Shown here: one piece after another, positions 11,399 to 24,742 of the stretch
How the letters are laid out: every line of letters starts with the position of its first letter
Position numbering within the stretch: position 1 is the first letter of the stretch
DNA from: Alitta virens
Lineage: Eukaryota; Annelida; Polychaeta; Phyllodocida; Nereididae
Reading direction: 5' to 3'
NCBI GenBank assembly: GCA_932294295.1
Contig: OW028579.1
Span: 9,670,370-9,734,369 of the forward strand
Length of the DNA: 64,000 nt
Notes under the pieces: model-generated
Told to the model about the DNA's origin: nothing
What the model saw: the letters and a program-made list of their open reading frames with translations, nothing else
The model's database searches: none
Made by a program: the position numbers and the translations under genes

Positions 11399-13900
11399 TC
11401 GGCGCGGCCTGTGAGTCTGGCATCTCACTGCTAATTGCACTTCCTACATTTTTGTGTACTCTTGATAATTTAACTGTGCCACGTTGTTCCCTGACGCTAC
11501 TATAGAGTATTTCACTTCGGTGTTGCTTTGTTGTCGTTTGTTTTCTTGTCAGCATCCTGGCCCTCTACAGCGGCCTTGACCCCGCTACGCACGAGTGCCC
11601 CACGTGGCTATCATAATGCACGCTTCGTCCTCTGCCTCTCATTGGCTGTGCTAAGTGTACCTAACTTACTAATTCATCGGCGCGGCCTGTGAGTCTGGCA
11701 TCTTACTGCTAATTGCACTTCCTACATTTTTGTGTACTCTTGATAATTTAACTGTGCCACGTCGTTCCCTGACGCTACTATTGACTATTTCACTTCGGTG
11801 TTGCATTGTTGTCGTTTGTTTTCTTGTCAGCATCCTGGCTCTCTGCAACGGCCTTGACCCCGCTACGCACGAGTGCCCCACGTGGCTATCATAATGCACG
11901 CTTCGTTCTCTGTCTCTCATTGGCTGTGCTAAGTGGACCTAACTTACTACTTCATCGGCGCGGCCTGTGAGTCTGGCATCTCACTGCTAAGTGCACTTCC
12001 TACATGGCTGTGTACTCTTGATAATTTAACTGTGCCACGTCTTTCCAATAGGCTATTATAGAGTATTTCACTTCGGTGTTGCGTTGTTGTCGTTAGTTTT
12101 CTTGTCAGCATGCTGGCCCTCTACAGCGGCCTTGACCCCGCTACGCACGAGTGCCCCACGTGGCTATCATTATGCACGCTTTATCCTCTGCCTCTCATTG
12201 GCTGTGCTAAGTGGACCTAACTTACTACATCATCGGCGCGGCCTGTGAGTCTGGCATCTCACTGCTAATTGCACTTCCTACATTTTTGTGTACTCTTGAT
12301 AATTTAACTGTGCCACGTCGTTCCCTGACGCTACTATAGAGTATTTCACTTCGGTGTTGCTTTGTTGTCGTTTGTTTTCTTGTCAGCATCCTGGCCCTCT
12401 ACAGCGGCCTTGACCCCGCTACGCACGAGTGCCCCACGTGGCTATCATAATGCACGCTTCGTTCTCTGCCTCTCATTGGCTGTGCTAAGTGTACCTAACT
12501 TACTACTTCATCGGCGCGGCCTGTGAGTCTGGCATCTCACTGCTAATTGCACTTCCTACATTTTTGTGTACTCTTGATAATTTAACTGTGCCACGTCGTT
12601 CCCTGACGCTACTATTGACTATTTCACTTCGGTGTTGCATTGTTGTCGTTTGTTTTCTTGTCAGCATCCTGGCTCTCTGCAACGGCCTTGACCGCGCTAC
12701 GCACGAGTGCCCCACGTGGCTATCATAATGCACGCTTCGTCCTCTGCCTCTCATTGGCTGTGCTAAGTGTACCTAACTTACTAATTCATCGGCGCGGCCT
12801 GTGAGTCTGGCATCTCACTGCTAATTGCACTTCCTACATTTTTGTGTACTCTTGATAATTTAACTGTGCCACGTCGTTCCCTGACGCTACTATTGACTAT
12901 TTCACTTCGGTGTTGCATTGTTGTCGTTTGTTTTCTTGTCAGCATCCTGGCTCTCTGCAACGGCCTTGACCCCGCTACGCACGAGTGCCCCACGTGGCTA
13001 TCATAATGCACGCTTCGTTCTCTGTCTCTCATTGGCTGTGCTAAGTGGACCTAACTTACTACTTCATCGGCGCGGCCTGTGAGTCTGGCATCTCACTGCT
13101 AAGTGCACTTCCTACATGGCTGTGTACTCTTGATAATTTAACTGTGCCACGTCTTTCCAATAGGCTATTATAGAGTATTTCACTTCGGTGTTGCGTTGTT
13201 GTCGTTAGTTTTCTTGTCAGCATGCTGGCCCTCTACAGCGGCCTTGACCCCGCTACGCACGAGTGCCCCACGTGGCTATCATTATGCACGCTTTATCCTC
13301 TGCCTCTCATTGGCTGTGCTAAGTGGACCTAACTTACTACATCATCGGCGCGGCCTGTGAGTCTGGCATCTCACTGCTAATTGCACTTCCTACATTTTTG
13401 TGTACTCTTGATAATTTAACTGTGCCACGTCGTTCCCTGACGCTACTATAGAGTATTTCACTTCGGTGTTGCTTTGTTGTCGTTTGTTTTCTTGTGAGCA
13501 TCCTGGCCCTCTACAGCGGCCTTGACCCCGCTACGCACGAGTGCCCCACGTGGCTATCATAATGCACGCTTCGTTCTCTGCCTCTCATTGGCTGTGCTAA
13601 GTGTACCTAACTTACTACTTCATCGGCGCGGCCTGTGAGTCTGGCATCTCACTGCTAATTGCACTTCCTACATTTTTGTGTACTCTTGATAATTTAACTG
13701 TGCCACGTCGTTCCCTGACGCTACTATTGACTATTTCACTTCGGTGTTGCATTGTTGTCGTTTGTTTTCTTGTCAGCATCCTGGCTCTCTGCAACGGCCT
13801 TGACCGCGCTACGCACGAGTGCCCCACGTGGCTATCATAATGCACGCTTCATCCCCTGCCTCTCATTGGCTGTGCTAAGTGGACCTAACTTACTACATCA
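11399..13900 (+). repeat. Monomers M42-M50: o-k-h-i'-(n/o)-k-h-i'-n
   Basis: Two k-h-i' series, each closed by an n-type monomer. M46 (12511-12788) has n G184 but the o-type tail ending AATTCA, and is followed by k like every AATTCA monomer. M49 (13345-13622) has C152-to-G, which destroys the CAG at 152-154. M42 and M43 carry single private changes (ACGTTGTT and TCTTACTG). Confidence 0.88.
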
Positions 13901-16124
13901 TCGGCGCGGCCTGTGAGTCTGGCATCTCACTGCTAATTGCACTTCCTACATTTTTGTGTACTCTTGATAATTTAACTGTGCCACGTCGTTCCCTGACGCT
14001 ACTATAGAGTATTTCACTTCGGTGTTGCTTTGTTGTCGTTTGTTTTCTTGTCAGCATCCGGGCTCTCTGCAACGGCCTTGACCCCGCTACGCACGAGTGC
14101 CCCACGTGGCTATCATAATGCACGCTTCATCCTCTGCCTCTCATTGGCTGTGCTAAGTGGACCTAACTTACTACTTCATCGGCGCGGCCTGTGAGTCTGG
14201 CATCTCACTGCTAATTGCACTTCCTACATTTTTGTGTACTCTTGATAATTTAACTGTGCCACGTCGTTCCCTGACGCTACTATTGACTATTTCACTTCGG
14301 TGTTGCATTGTTGTCGTTTGTTTTCTTGTCAGCATCCTGGCTCTCTGCAACGGCCTTGACCCCGCTACGCACGAGTGCCCCACGTGGCTATCATAATGCA
14401 CGCTTCATCCTCTGCCTCTCATTGGCTGTGCTAAGTGGACCTAACTTACTACATCATCGGCGCGGCCTGTGAGTCTCGCATCTCACTGCTAATTGCACTT
14501 CCTACATTTTTGTGTACTCTTGATAATTTAACTGTGCCACGTCGTTCCCTGACGCTACTATAGAGTATTTCACTTCGGTGTTGCTTTGTTGTCGTTTGTT
14601 TTCTTGTCAGCATCCTGGCTCTCTGCAACGGCCTTGACCCCGCTACGCACGAGTGCCCCACGTGGCTATCATAATGCACGCTTCATCCTCTGCCACTCAT
14701 TGGCTGTGCTAAGTTGGCCTAACTTACTACTTCATCGGCGCGGCCTGTGAGTCTGGCATCTCACTGCCAAGTGCACTTCCTACATGGCTGTGTACTCTTG
14801 ATAATTTAACTGTGCCACGTCGTTCCCTGACGCTACTATAGACTATTTCACTTCGGTGTTGCTTTGTTGTCGTTTGTTTTCTTGTCAGCATTCTGGCTCT
14901 CTGCAACGGCCTTGACCCCGCTACGCACGAGTGCCCCACGTGGCTATCATAATGCACGCTTCGTTCTCTGTCTCTCATTGGCTGTGCTAAGTGGACCTAA
15001 CTTACTACTTCATCGGCGCGGCCTGTGAGTCTGGCATCTCACTGCTAAGTGCACTTCCTACATGGCTGTATACTCTTGATAATTTAACTGTGCCACGTCG
15101 TTCCCTGACGCTACTTTAGACTATTTCACTTCGGTGTTGCATTGTTGTCGTTTGTTTTCTTGTCAGCATCCTGGCTCTCTGCAACGGCCTTGACCCCGCT
15201 ACGCACGAGTGCCCCACGTGGCTATCATAATTCACGCTTCGTCCCCTGCCTCTCATTGGCTGTGCTAAGTGGACCTAACTTACTACATCATCGGCGCGGC
15301 CTGTGAGGCTGGCATCTCACTGCTAATTGCACTTCCTACATTTTTGTGTACTCTTGATAATTTAACTGTGTCACGTCGTTCCCTGACGCTACTATAGAGT
15401 ATTTCACTTCGGTGTTGCTTTGTTGTCGTTTGTTTTCTTGTCAGCATCCGGGCTGTCTGCAACGGCCTTGACCCCGCTAAGCACGAGTGCCCCACGTGGC
15501 TATCATAATGCACGCTTCATCCTCTGCCACTCATTGGCTGTGCTAAGTTGGCCTAACTTACTACTTCATCGGCGCGGCCTGTGAGTCTGGCATCTCACTG
15601 CAAAGTGCACTTCCTACATGGCTGTGTACTCTTGATAATTTAACTGTGCCACGTCGTTCCCTGACGCTACTATAGACTATTTCACTTCGGTGTTGCATTG
15701 TTGTCGTTTGTTTTCTTGTCAGCATCCTGGCTCTCTGCAAAGGCCTTGACCCCGCTACGCACGAGTGCCCCACGTGGCTATCATAATGCACGCTTCGTCC
15801 TCTGCCTCTCATTGGCTGTGCTAAGTGTACTCAACTTACTACTTCATCGGCGCGGCCTGTGAGTCTGGCATCTCACTGCTAATTGCACTTCCTACATTTT
15901 TGTGTACTCTTGATAATTTAACTGTGCCACGTCGTTCCCTGACGCTACTATTGACTATTTCACTTCGGTGTTGCATTGTTGTCGTTTGTTTTCTTGTCAG
16001 CATCCTGGCACTCTGCAATGGCCTTGACCCCGCTACGCACGAGTGCCCCACGTGGCTATCATTATGCACGCTTCATCCTCTGCCTCTCATTGGCTGTGCT
16101 AAGTGGACCTAACTTACTACATCA
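13345..16124 (+). repeat. Tandem ten-mer duplication, left copy (M49-M58)
   Basis: Order i'-n-p-j-l-m-c'-d-e-f, 2,780 bp. Marked by GTGAG at 150-154 in the first monomer, CTCGCATC at 18-25 in M53 and C34 in M54. The adjacent segment 16125-18904 repeats all of these in the same order and I noticed no difference between the two. Confidence 0.92.
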
Positions 16125-18904
16125 TCGGCGCGGCCTGTGAGTCTGGCATCTCACTGCTAATTGCACTTCCTACATTTTTGTGTACTCTTGATAATTTAAC
16201 TGTGCCACGTCGTTCCCTGACGCTACTATAGAGTATTTCACTTCGGTGTTGCTTTGTTGTCGTTTGTTTTCTTGTGAGCATCCTGGCCCTCTACAGCGGC
16301 CTTGACCCCGCTACGCACGAGTGCCCCACGTGGCTATCATAATGCACGCTTCGTTCTCTGCCTCTCATTGGCTGTGCTAAGTGTACCTAACTTACTACTT
16401 CATCGGCGCGGCCTGTGAGTCTGGCATCTCACTGCTAATTGCACTTCCTACATTTTTGTGTACTCTTGATAATTTAACTGTGCCACGTCGTTCCCTGACG
16501 CTACTATTGACTATTTCACTTCGGTGTTGCATTGTTGTCGTTTGTTTTCTTGTCAGCATCCTGGCTCTCTGCAACGGCCTTGACCGCGCTACGCACGAGT
16601 GCCCCACGTGGCTATCATAATGCACGCTTCATCCCCTGCCTCTCATTGGCTGTGCTAAGTGGACCTAACTTACTACATCATCGGCGCGGCCTGTGAGTCT
16701 GGCATCTCACTGCTAATTGCACTTCCTACATTTTTGTGTACTCTTGATAATTTAACTGTGCCACGTCGTTCCCTGACGCTACTATAGAGTATTTCACTTC
16801 GGTGTTGCTTTGTTGTCGTTTGTTTTCTTGTCAGCATCCGGGCTCTCTGCAACGGCCTTGACCCCGCTACGCACGAGTGCCCCACGTGGCTATCATAATG
16901 CACGCTTCATCCTCTGCCTCTCATTGGCTGTGCTAAGTGGACCTAACTTACTACTTCATCGGCGCGGCCTGTGAGTCTGGCATCTCACTGCTAATTGCAC
17001 TTCCTACATTTTTGTGTACTCTTGATAATTTAACTGTGCCACGTCGTTCCCTGACGCTACTATTGACTATTTCACTTCGGTGTTGCATTGTTGTCGTTTG
17101 TTTTCTTGTCAGCATCCTGGCTCTCTGCAACGGCCTTGACCCCGCTACGCACGAGTGCCCCACGTGGCTATCATAATGCACGCTTCATCCTCTGCCTCTC
17201 ATTGGCTGTGCTAAGTGGACCTAACTTACTACATCATCGGCGCGGCCTGTGAGTCTCGCATCTCACTGCTAATTGCACTTCCTACATTTTTGTGTACTCT
17301 TGATAATTTAACTGTGCCACGTCGTTCCCTGACGCTACTATAGAGTATTTCACTTCGGTGTTGCTTTGTTGTCGTTTGTTTTCTTGTCAGCATCCTGGCT
17401 CTCTGCAACGGCCTTGACCCCGCTACGCACGAGTGCCCCACGTGGCTATCATAATGCACGCTTCATCCTCTGCCACTCATTGGCTGTGCTAAGTTGGCCT
17501 AACTTACTACTTCATCGGCGCGGCCTGTGAGTCTGGCATCTCACTGCCAAGTGCACTTCCTACATGGCTGTGTACTCTTGATAATTTAACTGTGCCACGT
17601 CGTTCCCTGACGCTACTATAGACTATTTCACTTCGGTGTTGCTTTGTTGTCGTTTGTTTTCTTGTCAGCATTCTGGCTCTCTGCAACGGCCTTGACCCCG
17701 CTACGCACGAGTGCCCCACGTGGCTATCATAATGCACGCTTCGTTCTCTGTCTCTCATTGGCTGTGCTAAGTGGACCTAACTTACTACTTCATCGGCGCG
17801 GCCTGTGAGTCTGGCATCTCACTGCTAAGTGCACTTCCTACATGGCTGTATACTCTTGATAATTTAACTGTGCCACGTCGTTCCCTGACGCTACTTTAGA
17901 CTATTTCACTTCGGTGTTGCATTGTTGTCGTTTGTTTTCTTGTCAGCATCCTGGCTCTCTGCAACGGCCTTGACCCCGCTACGCACGAGTGCCCCACGTG
18001 GCTATCATAATTCACGCTTCGTCCCCTGCCTCTCATTGGCTGTGCTAAGTGGACCTAACTTACTACATCATCGGCGCGGCCTGTGAGGCTGGCATCTCAC
18101 TGCTAATTGCACTTCCTACATTTTTGTGTACTCTTGATAATTTAACTGTGTCACGTCGTTCCCTGACGCTACTATAGAGTATTTCACTTCGGTGTTGCTT
18201 TGTTGTCGTTTGTTTTCTTGTCAGCATCCGGGCTGTCTGCAACGGCCTTGACCCCGCTAAGCACGAGTGCCCCACGTGGCTATCATAATGCACGCTTCAT
18301 CCTCTGCCACTCATTGGCTGTGCTAAGTTGGCCTAACTTACTACTTCATCGGCGCGGCCTGTGAGTCTGGCATCTCACTGCAAAGTGCACTTCCTACATG
18401 GCTGTGTACTCTTGATAATTTAACTGTGCCACGTCGTTCCCTGACGCTACTATAGACTATTTCACTTCGGTGTTGCATTGTTGTCGTTTGTTTTCTTGTC
18501 AGCATCCTGGCTCTCTGCAAAGGCCTTGACCCCGCTACGCACGAGTGCCCCACGTGGCTATCATAATGCACGCTTCGTCCTCTGCCTCTCATTGGCTGTG
18601 CTAAGTGTACTCAACTTACTACTTCATCGGCGCGGCCTGTGAGTCTGGCATCTCACTGCTAATTGCACTTCCTACATTTTTGTGTACTCTTGATAATTTA
18701 ACTGTGCCACGTCGTTCCCTGACGCTACTATTGACTATTTCACTTCGGTGTTGCATTGTTGTCGTTTGTTTTCTTGTCAGCATCCTGGCACTCTGCAATG
18801 GCCTTGACCCCGCTACGCACGAGTGCCCCACGTGGCTATCATTATGCACGCTTCATCCTCTGCCTCTCATTGGCTGTGCTAAGTGGACCTAACTTACTAC
18901 ATCA
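16125..18904 (+). repeat. Tandem ten-mer duplication, right copy (M59-M68)
   Basis: Repeat of 13345-16124. The other copy of block A (51153-60048) has only one such ten-mer before going on to o-k-h, so this segment was added by unequal exchange after the two block A copies separated, or was lost from the other copy. Confidence 0.9.
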
Positions 18905-21684
18905 TCGGCGCGGCCTGTGAGTCTGGCATCTCACTGCTAATTGCACTTCCTACATTTTTGTGTACTCTTGATAATTTAACTGTGCCACGTCGTTCCCTGA
19001 CGCTACTATAGAGTATTTCACTTCGGTGTTGCTTTGTTGTCGTTTGTTTTCTTGTCAGCATCCTGGCCCTCTACAGCGGCCTTGACCCCGCTACGCACGA
19101 GTGCCCCACGTGGCTATCATAATGCACGCTTCGTCCTCTGCCTCTCATTGGCTGTGCTAAGTGTACCTAACTTACTAATTCATCGGCGCGGCCTGTGAGT
19201 CTGGCATCTCACTGCTAATTGCACTTCCTACATTTTTGTGTACTCTTGATAATTTAACTGTGCCACGTCGTTCCCTGACGCTACTATTGACTATTTCACT
19301 TCGGTGTTGCATTGTTGTCGTTTGTTTTCTGGTCAGCATCCTGGCTCTCTGCAACGGCCTTGACCCCGCTACGCACGAGTGCCCCACGTGGCTATCATAA
19401 TGCACGCTTCGTTCTCTGTCTCTCATTGGCTGTGCTAAGTGGACCTAACTTACTACTTCATCGGCGCGGCCTGTGAGTCTGGCATCTCACTGCTAAGTGC
19501 ACTTCCTACATGGCTGTGTACTCTTGATAATTTAACTGTGCCACGTCTTTCCAATAGGCTATTATAGAGTATTTCACTTCGGTGTTGCGTTGTTGTCGTT
19601 AGTTTTCTTGTCAGCATGCTGGCCCTCTACAGCGGCCTTGACCCCGCTACGCACGAGTGCCCCACGTGGCTATCATTATGCACGCTTTATCCTCTGCCTC
19701 TCATTGGCTGTGCTAAGTGGACCTAACTTACTACATCATCGGCGCGGCCTGTGAGTCTGGCATCTCACTGCTAATTGCACTTCCTACATTTTTGTGTACT
19801 CTTGATAATTTAACTGTGCCACGTCGTTCCCTGACGCTACTATAGAGTATTTCACTTCGGTGTTGCTTTGTTGTCGTTTGTTTTCTTGTCAGCATCCTGG
19901 CCCTCTACAGCGGCCTTGACCCCGCTACGCACGAGTGCCCCACGTGGCTATCATAATGCACGCTTCGTTCTCTGCCTCTCATTGGCTGTGCTAAGTGTAC
20001 CTAACTTACTACTTCATCGGCGCGGCCTGTGAGTCTGGCATCTCACTGCTAATTGCACTTCCTACATTTTTGTGTACTCTTGATAATTTAACTGTGCCAC
20101 GTCGTTCCCTGACGCTACTATTGACTATTTCACTTCGGTGTTGCATTGTTGTCGTTTGTTTTCTTGTCAGCATCCTGGCTCTCTGCAACGGCCTTGACCC
20201 CGCTACGCACGAGTGCCCCACGTGGCTATCATAATGCACGCTTCGTTCTCTGTCTCTCATTGGCTGTGCTAAGTGGACCTAACTTACTACTTCATCGGCG
20301 CGGCCTGTGAGTCTGGCATCTCACTGCTAAGTGCACTTCCTACATGGCTGTGTACTCTTGATAATTTAACTGTGCCACGTCTTTCCAATAGGCTATTATA
20401 GAGTATTTCACTTCGGTGTTGCGTTGTTGTCGTTAGTTTTCTTGTCAGCATGCTGGCCCTCTACAGCGGCCTTGACCCCGCTACGCACGAGTGCCCCACG
20501 TGGCTATCATTATGCACGCTTTATCCTCTGCCTCTCATTGGCTGTGCTAAGTGGACCTAACTTACTACATCATCGGCGCGGCCTGTGAGTCTGGCATCTC
20601 ACTGCTAATTGCACTTCCTACATTTTTGTGTACTCTTGATAATTTAACTGTGCCACGTCGTTCCCTGACGCTACTATAGAGTATTTCACTTCGGTGTTGC
20701 TTTGTTGTCGTTTGTTTTTTTGTCAGCATCCTGGCCCTCTACAGCGGCCTTGACCCCGCTACGCACGAGTGCCCCACGTGGCTATCATAATGCACGCTTC
20801 GTTCTCTGCCTCTCATTGGCTGTGCTAAGTGTACCTAACTTACTACTTCATCGGCGCGGCCTGTGAGTCTGGCATCTCACTGCTAATTGCACTTCCTACA
20901 TTTTTGTGTACTCTTGATAATTTAACTGTGCCACGTCGTTCCCTGACGCTACTATTGACTATTTCACTTCGGTGTTGCATTGTTGTCGTTTGTTTTCTTG
21001 TCAGCATCCTGGCTCTCTGCAACGGCCTTGACCCCGCTACGCACGAGTGCCCCACGTGGCTATCATAATGCACGCTTCGTTCTCTGTCTCTCATTGGCTG
21101 TGCTAAGTGGACCTAACTTACTACTTCATCGGCGCGGCCTGTGAGTCTGGCATCTCACTGCTAAGTGCACTTCCTACATGGCTGTGTACTCTTGATAATT
21201 TAACTGTGCCACGTCTTTCCAATAGGCTATTATAGAGTATTTCACTTCGGTGTTGCGTTGTTGTCGTTAGTTTTCTTGTCAGCATGCTGGCCCTCTACAG
21301 CGGCCTTGACCCCGCTACGCACGAGTGCCCCACGTGGCTATCATTATGCACGCTTTATCCTCTGCCTCTCATTGGCTGTGCTAAGTGGACCTAACTTACT
21401 ACATCATCGGCGCGGCCTGTGAGTCTGGCATCTCACTGCTAATTGCACTTCCTACATTTTTGTGTACTCTTGATAATTTAACTGTGCCACGTCGTTCCCT
21501 GACGCTACTATAGAGTATTTCACTTCGGTGTTGCTTTGTTGTCGTTTGTTTTTTTGTCAGCATCCTGGCCCTCTACAGCGGCCTTGACCCCGCTACGCAC
21601 GAGTGCCCCACGTGGCTATCATAATGCACGCTTCGTTCTCTGCCTCTCATTGGCTGTGCTAAGTGTACCTAACTTACTACTTCA
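18905..21684 (+). repeat. Monomers M69-M78: o followed by three k-h-i triplets
   Basis: The 834-bp triplet k-h-i is repeated three times (19183-21684). The first triplet is marked by T149-to-G in k (TTTTCTGGTCAG near 19331) and has i' (C147); the second and third have i (T147, seven-T run). The same marked series occurs at 31693-34472, 40311-42534 (truncated) and 60049-62828. Confidence 0.92.
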
Positions 21685-22796
21685 TCGGCGCGGCCTGTGA
21701 GTCTGGCATCTCACTGCTAATTGCACTTCCTACATTTTTGTGTACTCTTGATAATTTAACTGTGCCACGTCGTTCCCTGACGCTACTATTGACTATTTCA
21801 CTTCGGTGTTGCATTGTTGTCGTTTGTTTTCTTGTCAGCATCCTGGCTCTCTGCAACGGCCTTGACCCCGCTACGCACGAGTGCCCCACGTGGCTATCAT
21901 AATGCACGCTTCATCCTCTGCCTCTCATTGGCTGTGCTAAGTGGACCTAACTTACTACATCATCGGCGCGGCCTGTGAGTCTGGCATCTCACTGCTAATT
22001 GCACTTCCTACATTTTTGTGTACTCTTGATAATTTAACTGTGCCACGTCGTTCCCTGACGCTACTATAGAGTATTTCACTTCGGTGTTGCTTTGTTGTCG
22101 TTTGTTTTCTTGTCAGCATCCTGGCTCTCTGCAACGGCCTTGACCCCGCTACGCACGAGTGCCCCACGTGGCTATCATAATGCACGCTTCATCCTCTGCC
22201 ACTCATTGGCTGTGCTAAGTTGGCCTAACTTACTACTTCATCGGCGCGGCCTGTGAGTCTGGCATCTCACTGCTAAGTGCACTTCCTACATGGCTGTGTA
22301 CTCTTGATAATTTAACTGTGCCACGTCGTTCCCTGACGCTACTATAGACTATTTCACTTCGGTGTTGCTTTGTTGTCGTTTGTTTTCTTGTCAGCATTCT
22401 GGCTCTCTGCAACGGCCTTGACCCCGCTACGCACGAGTGCCCCACGTGGCTATCATAATGCACGCTTCGTTCTCTGTCTCTCATTGGCTGTGCTAAGTGG
22501 ACCTAACTTACTACTTCATCGGCGCGGCCTGTGAGTCTGGCATCTCACTGCTAAGTGCACTTCCTACATGGCTGTATACTCTTGATAATTTAACTGTGCC
22601 ACGTCGTTCCCTGACGCTACTTTAGACTATTTCACTTCGGTGTTGCATTGTTGTCGTTTGTTTTCTTGTCAGCATCCTGGCTCTCTGCAACGGCCTTGAC
22701 CCCGCTACGCACGAGTGCCCCACGTGGCTATCATAATTCACGCTTCGTTCCCTGCCTCTCATTGGCTGTGCTAAGTGGACCTAACTTACTACATCA
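21685..22796 (+). repeat. Monomers M79-M82: j-l-m-c'
   Basis: Standard four-monomer exit from the k-h-i series. M82 has one private change (CGTTCC for CGTCCC in its tail) compared with the equivalent monomer at 35307-35584. Confidence 0.9.
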
Positions 22797-24742
22797 TCGG
22801 CGCGGCCTGTGAGGCTGGCATCTCACTGCTAATTGCACTTCCTACATTTTTGTGTACTCTTGATAATTTAACTGTGTCACGTCGTTCCCTGACGCTACTA
22901 TAGAGTATTTCACTTCGGTGTTGCGTTGTTGTCGTTTGTTTTCTTGTCAGCATCCGGGCTCTCTGCAACGGCCTTGACCCCGCTACGCACGAGTGCCCCA
23001 CGTGGCTATCATAATGCACGCTTCATCCTCTGCCACTCATTGGCTGTGCTAAGTTGGCCTAACTTACTACTTCATCGGCGCGGCCTGTGAGTCTGGCATC
23101 TCACTGCAAAGTGCACTTCCTACATGGCTGTGTACTCTTGATAATTTAACTGTGCCACGTCGTTCCCTGACGCAACTATTGACTATTTCACTTCGGTGTT
23201 GCATTGTTGTCGTTTGTTTTCTTGTCAGCATCCTGGCTCTCTGCAAAGGCCTTGACCCCGCTACGCACGAGTGCCCCACGTGGCTATCATAATGCACGCT
23301 TCGTTCTCTGTCTCTCATTGGCTGTGCTAAGTGGACCTAACTTACTACTTCATCGGCGCGGCCTGTGAGTCTGGCATCTCACTGCTAAGTGCACTTCCTA
23401 CATGGCTGTGTACTCTTGATAATTTAACTGTGCCACGTCGTTCCCTGACGCTACTTTAGACTATTTCACTTCGGTGTTGCATTGTTGTCGTTTGTTTTCT
23501 TGTCAGCATCCTGGCTCTCTGCAACGGCCTTGACCCCGCTACGCACGAGTGCCCCACGTGGCTATCATAATTCACGCTTCGTCCCCTGCCTCTCATTGGC
23601 TGTGCTAAGTGGACCTAACTTACTACATCATCGGCGCGGCCTGTGAGGCTGGCATCTCACTGCTAATTGCACTTCCTACATTTTTGTGTACTCTTGATAA
23701 TTTAACTGTGTCACGTCGTTCCCTGACGCTACTATAGAGTATTTCACTTCGGTGTTGCGTTGTTGTCGTTTGTTTTCTTGTCAGCATCCGGGCTGTCTGC
23801 AACGGCCTTGACCCCGCTAAGCACGAGTGCCCCACGTGGCTATCATAATGCACGCTTCATCCTCTGCCACTCATTGGCTGTGCTAAGTTGGCCTAACTTA
23901 CTACTTCATCGGCGCGGCCTGTGAGTCTGGCATCTCACTGCAAAGTGCACTTCCTACATGGCTGTGTACTCTTGATAATTTAACTGTGCCACGTCGTTCC
24001 CTGACGCTACTATAGACTATTTCACTTCGGTGTTGCATTGTTGTCGTTTGTTTTCTTGTCAGCATCCTGGCTCTCTGCAAAGGCCTTGACCCCGCTACGC
24101 ACGAGTGCCCCACGTGGCTATCATAATGCACGCTTCGTCCTCTGCCTCTCATTGGCTGTGCTAAGTGTACTCAACTTACTACTTCATCGGCGCGGCCTGT
24201 GAGTCTGGCATCTCACTGCTAATTGCACTTCCTACATTTTTGTGTACTCTTGATAATTTAACTGTGCCACGTCGTTCCCTGACGCTACTATTGACTATTT
24301 CACTTCGGTGTTGCATTGTTGTCGTTTGTTTTCTTGTCAGCATCCTGGCACTCTGCAATGGCCTTGACCCCGCTACGCACGAGTGCCCCACGTGGCTATC
24401 ATTATGCACGCTTCATCCTCTGCCTCTCATTGGCTGTGCTAAGTGGACCTAACTTACTACATCATCGGCGCGGCCTGTGAGTCTGGCATCTCACTGCTAA
24501 TTGCACTTCCTACATTTTTGTGTACTCTTGATAATTTAACTGTGCCACGTCGTTCCCTGACGCTACTATAGAGTATTTCACTTCGGTGTTGCATTGTTGT
24601 CGTTTGTTTTCTTGTCAGCATCCTGGCTCTCTGCAACGGCCTTGACCCCGCTACGCACGAGTGCAGCACGTGGCTATCATAATGCACGCTTCGTTCTCTG
24701 TCTCTCATTGGCTGTGCTAAGTGTACCTAACTTACTACTTCA
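22797..24742 (+). repeat. Monomers M83-M89: a-b-c-d-e-f-g
   Basis: Second full a-to-g run, equivalent to 1-1946. M89 (24465-24742) has two adjacent private substitutions, CC to AG at 24665-24666, which remove the outer bases of the otherwise near-universal CCACGTGG palindrome. Confidence 0.92.

Larger units (their letters stand above)
7229..16124 (+). repeat. HOR block A, copy 1 (32 monomers, M27-M58)
   Basis: Order: f-k-h-i'-n, q-r-c-d-e, j-l-m-c'-(a/f), o-k-h-i'-(n/o), k-h-i'-n, p-j-l-m-c'-d-e-f. The same 32 classes in the same order, including rare private variants (A35-to-T in M30, A93 in M33, C-to-T near 102 in M41, GTGAG at 150-154 in M49, CGC at 20-22 in M53), recur at 51153-60048, exactly 43,924 bp downstream. 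I counted about ten single-base differences between the copies in 8,896 bp. Confidence 0.93.
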
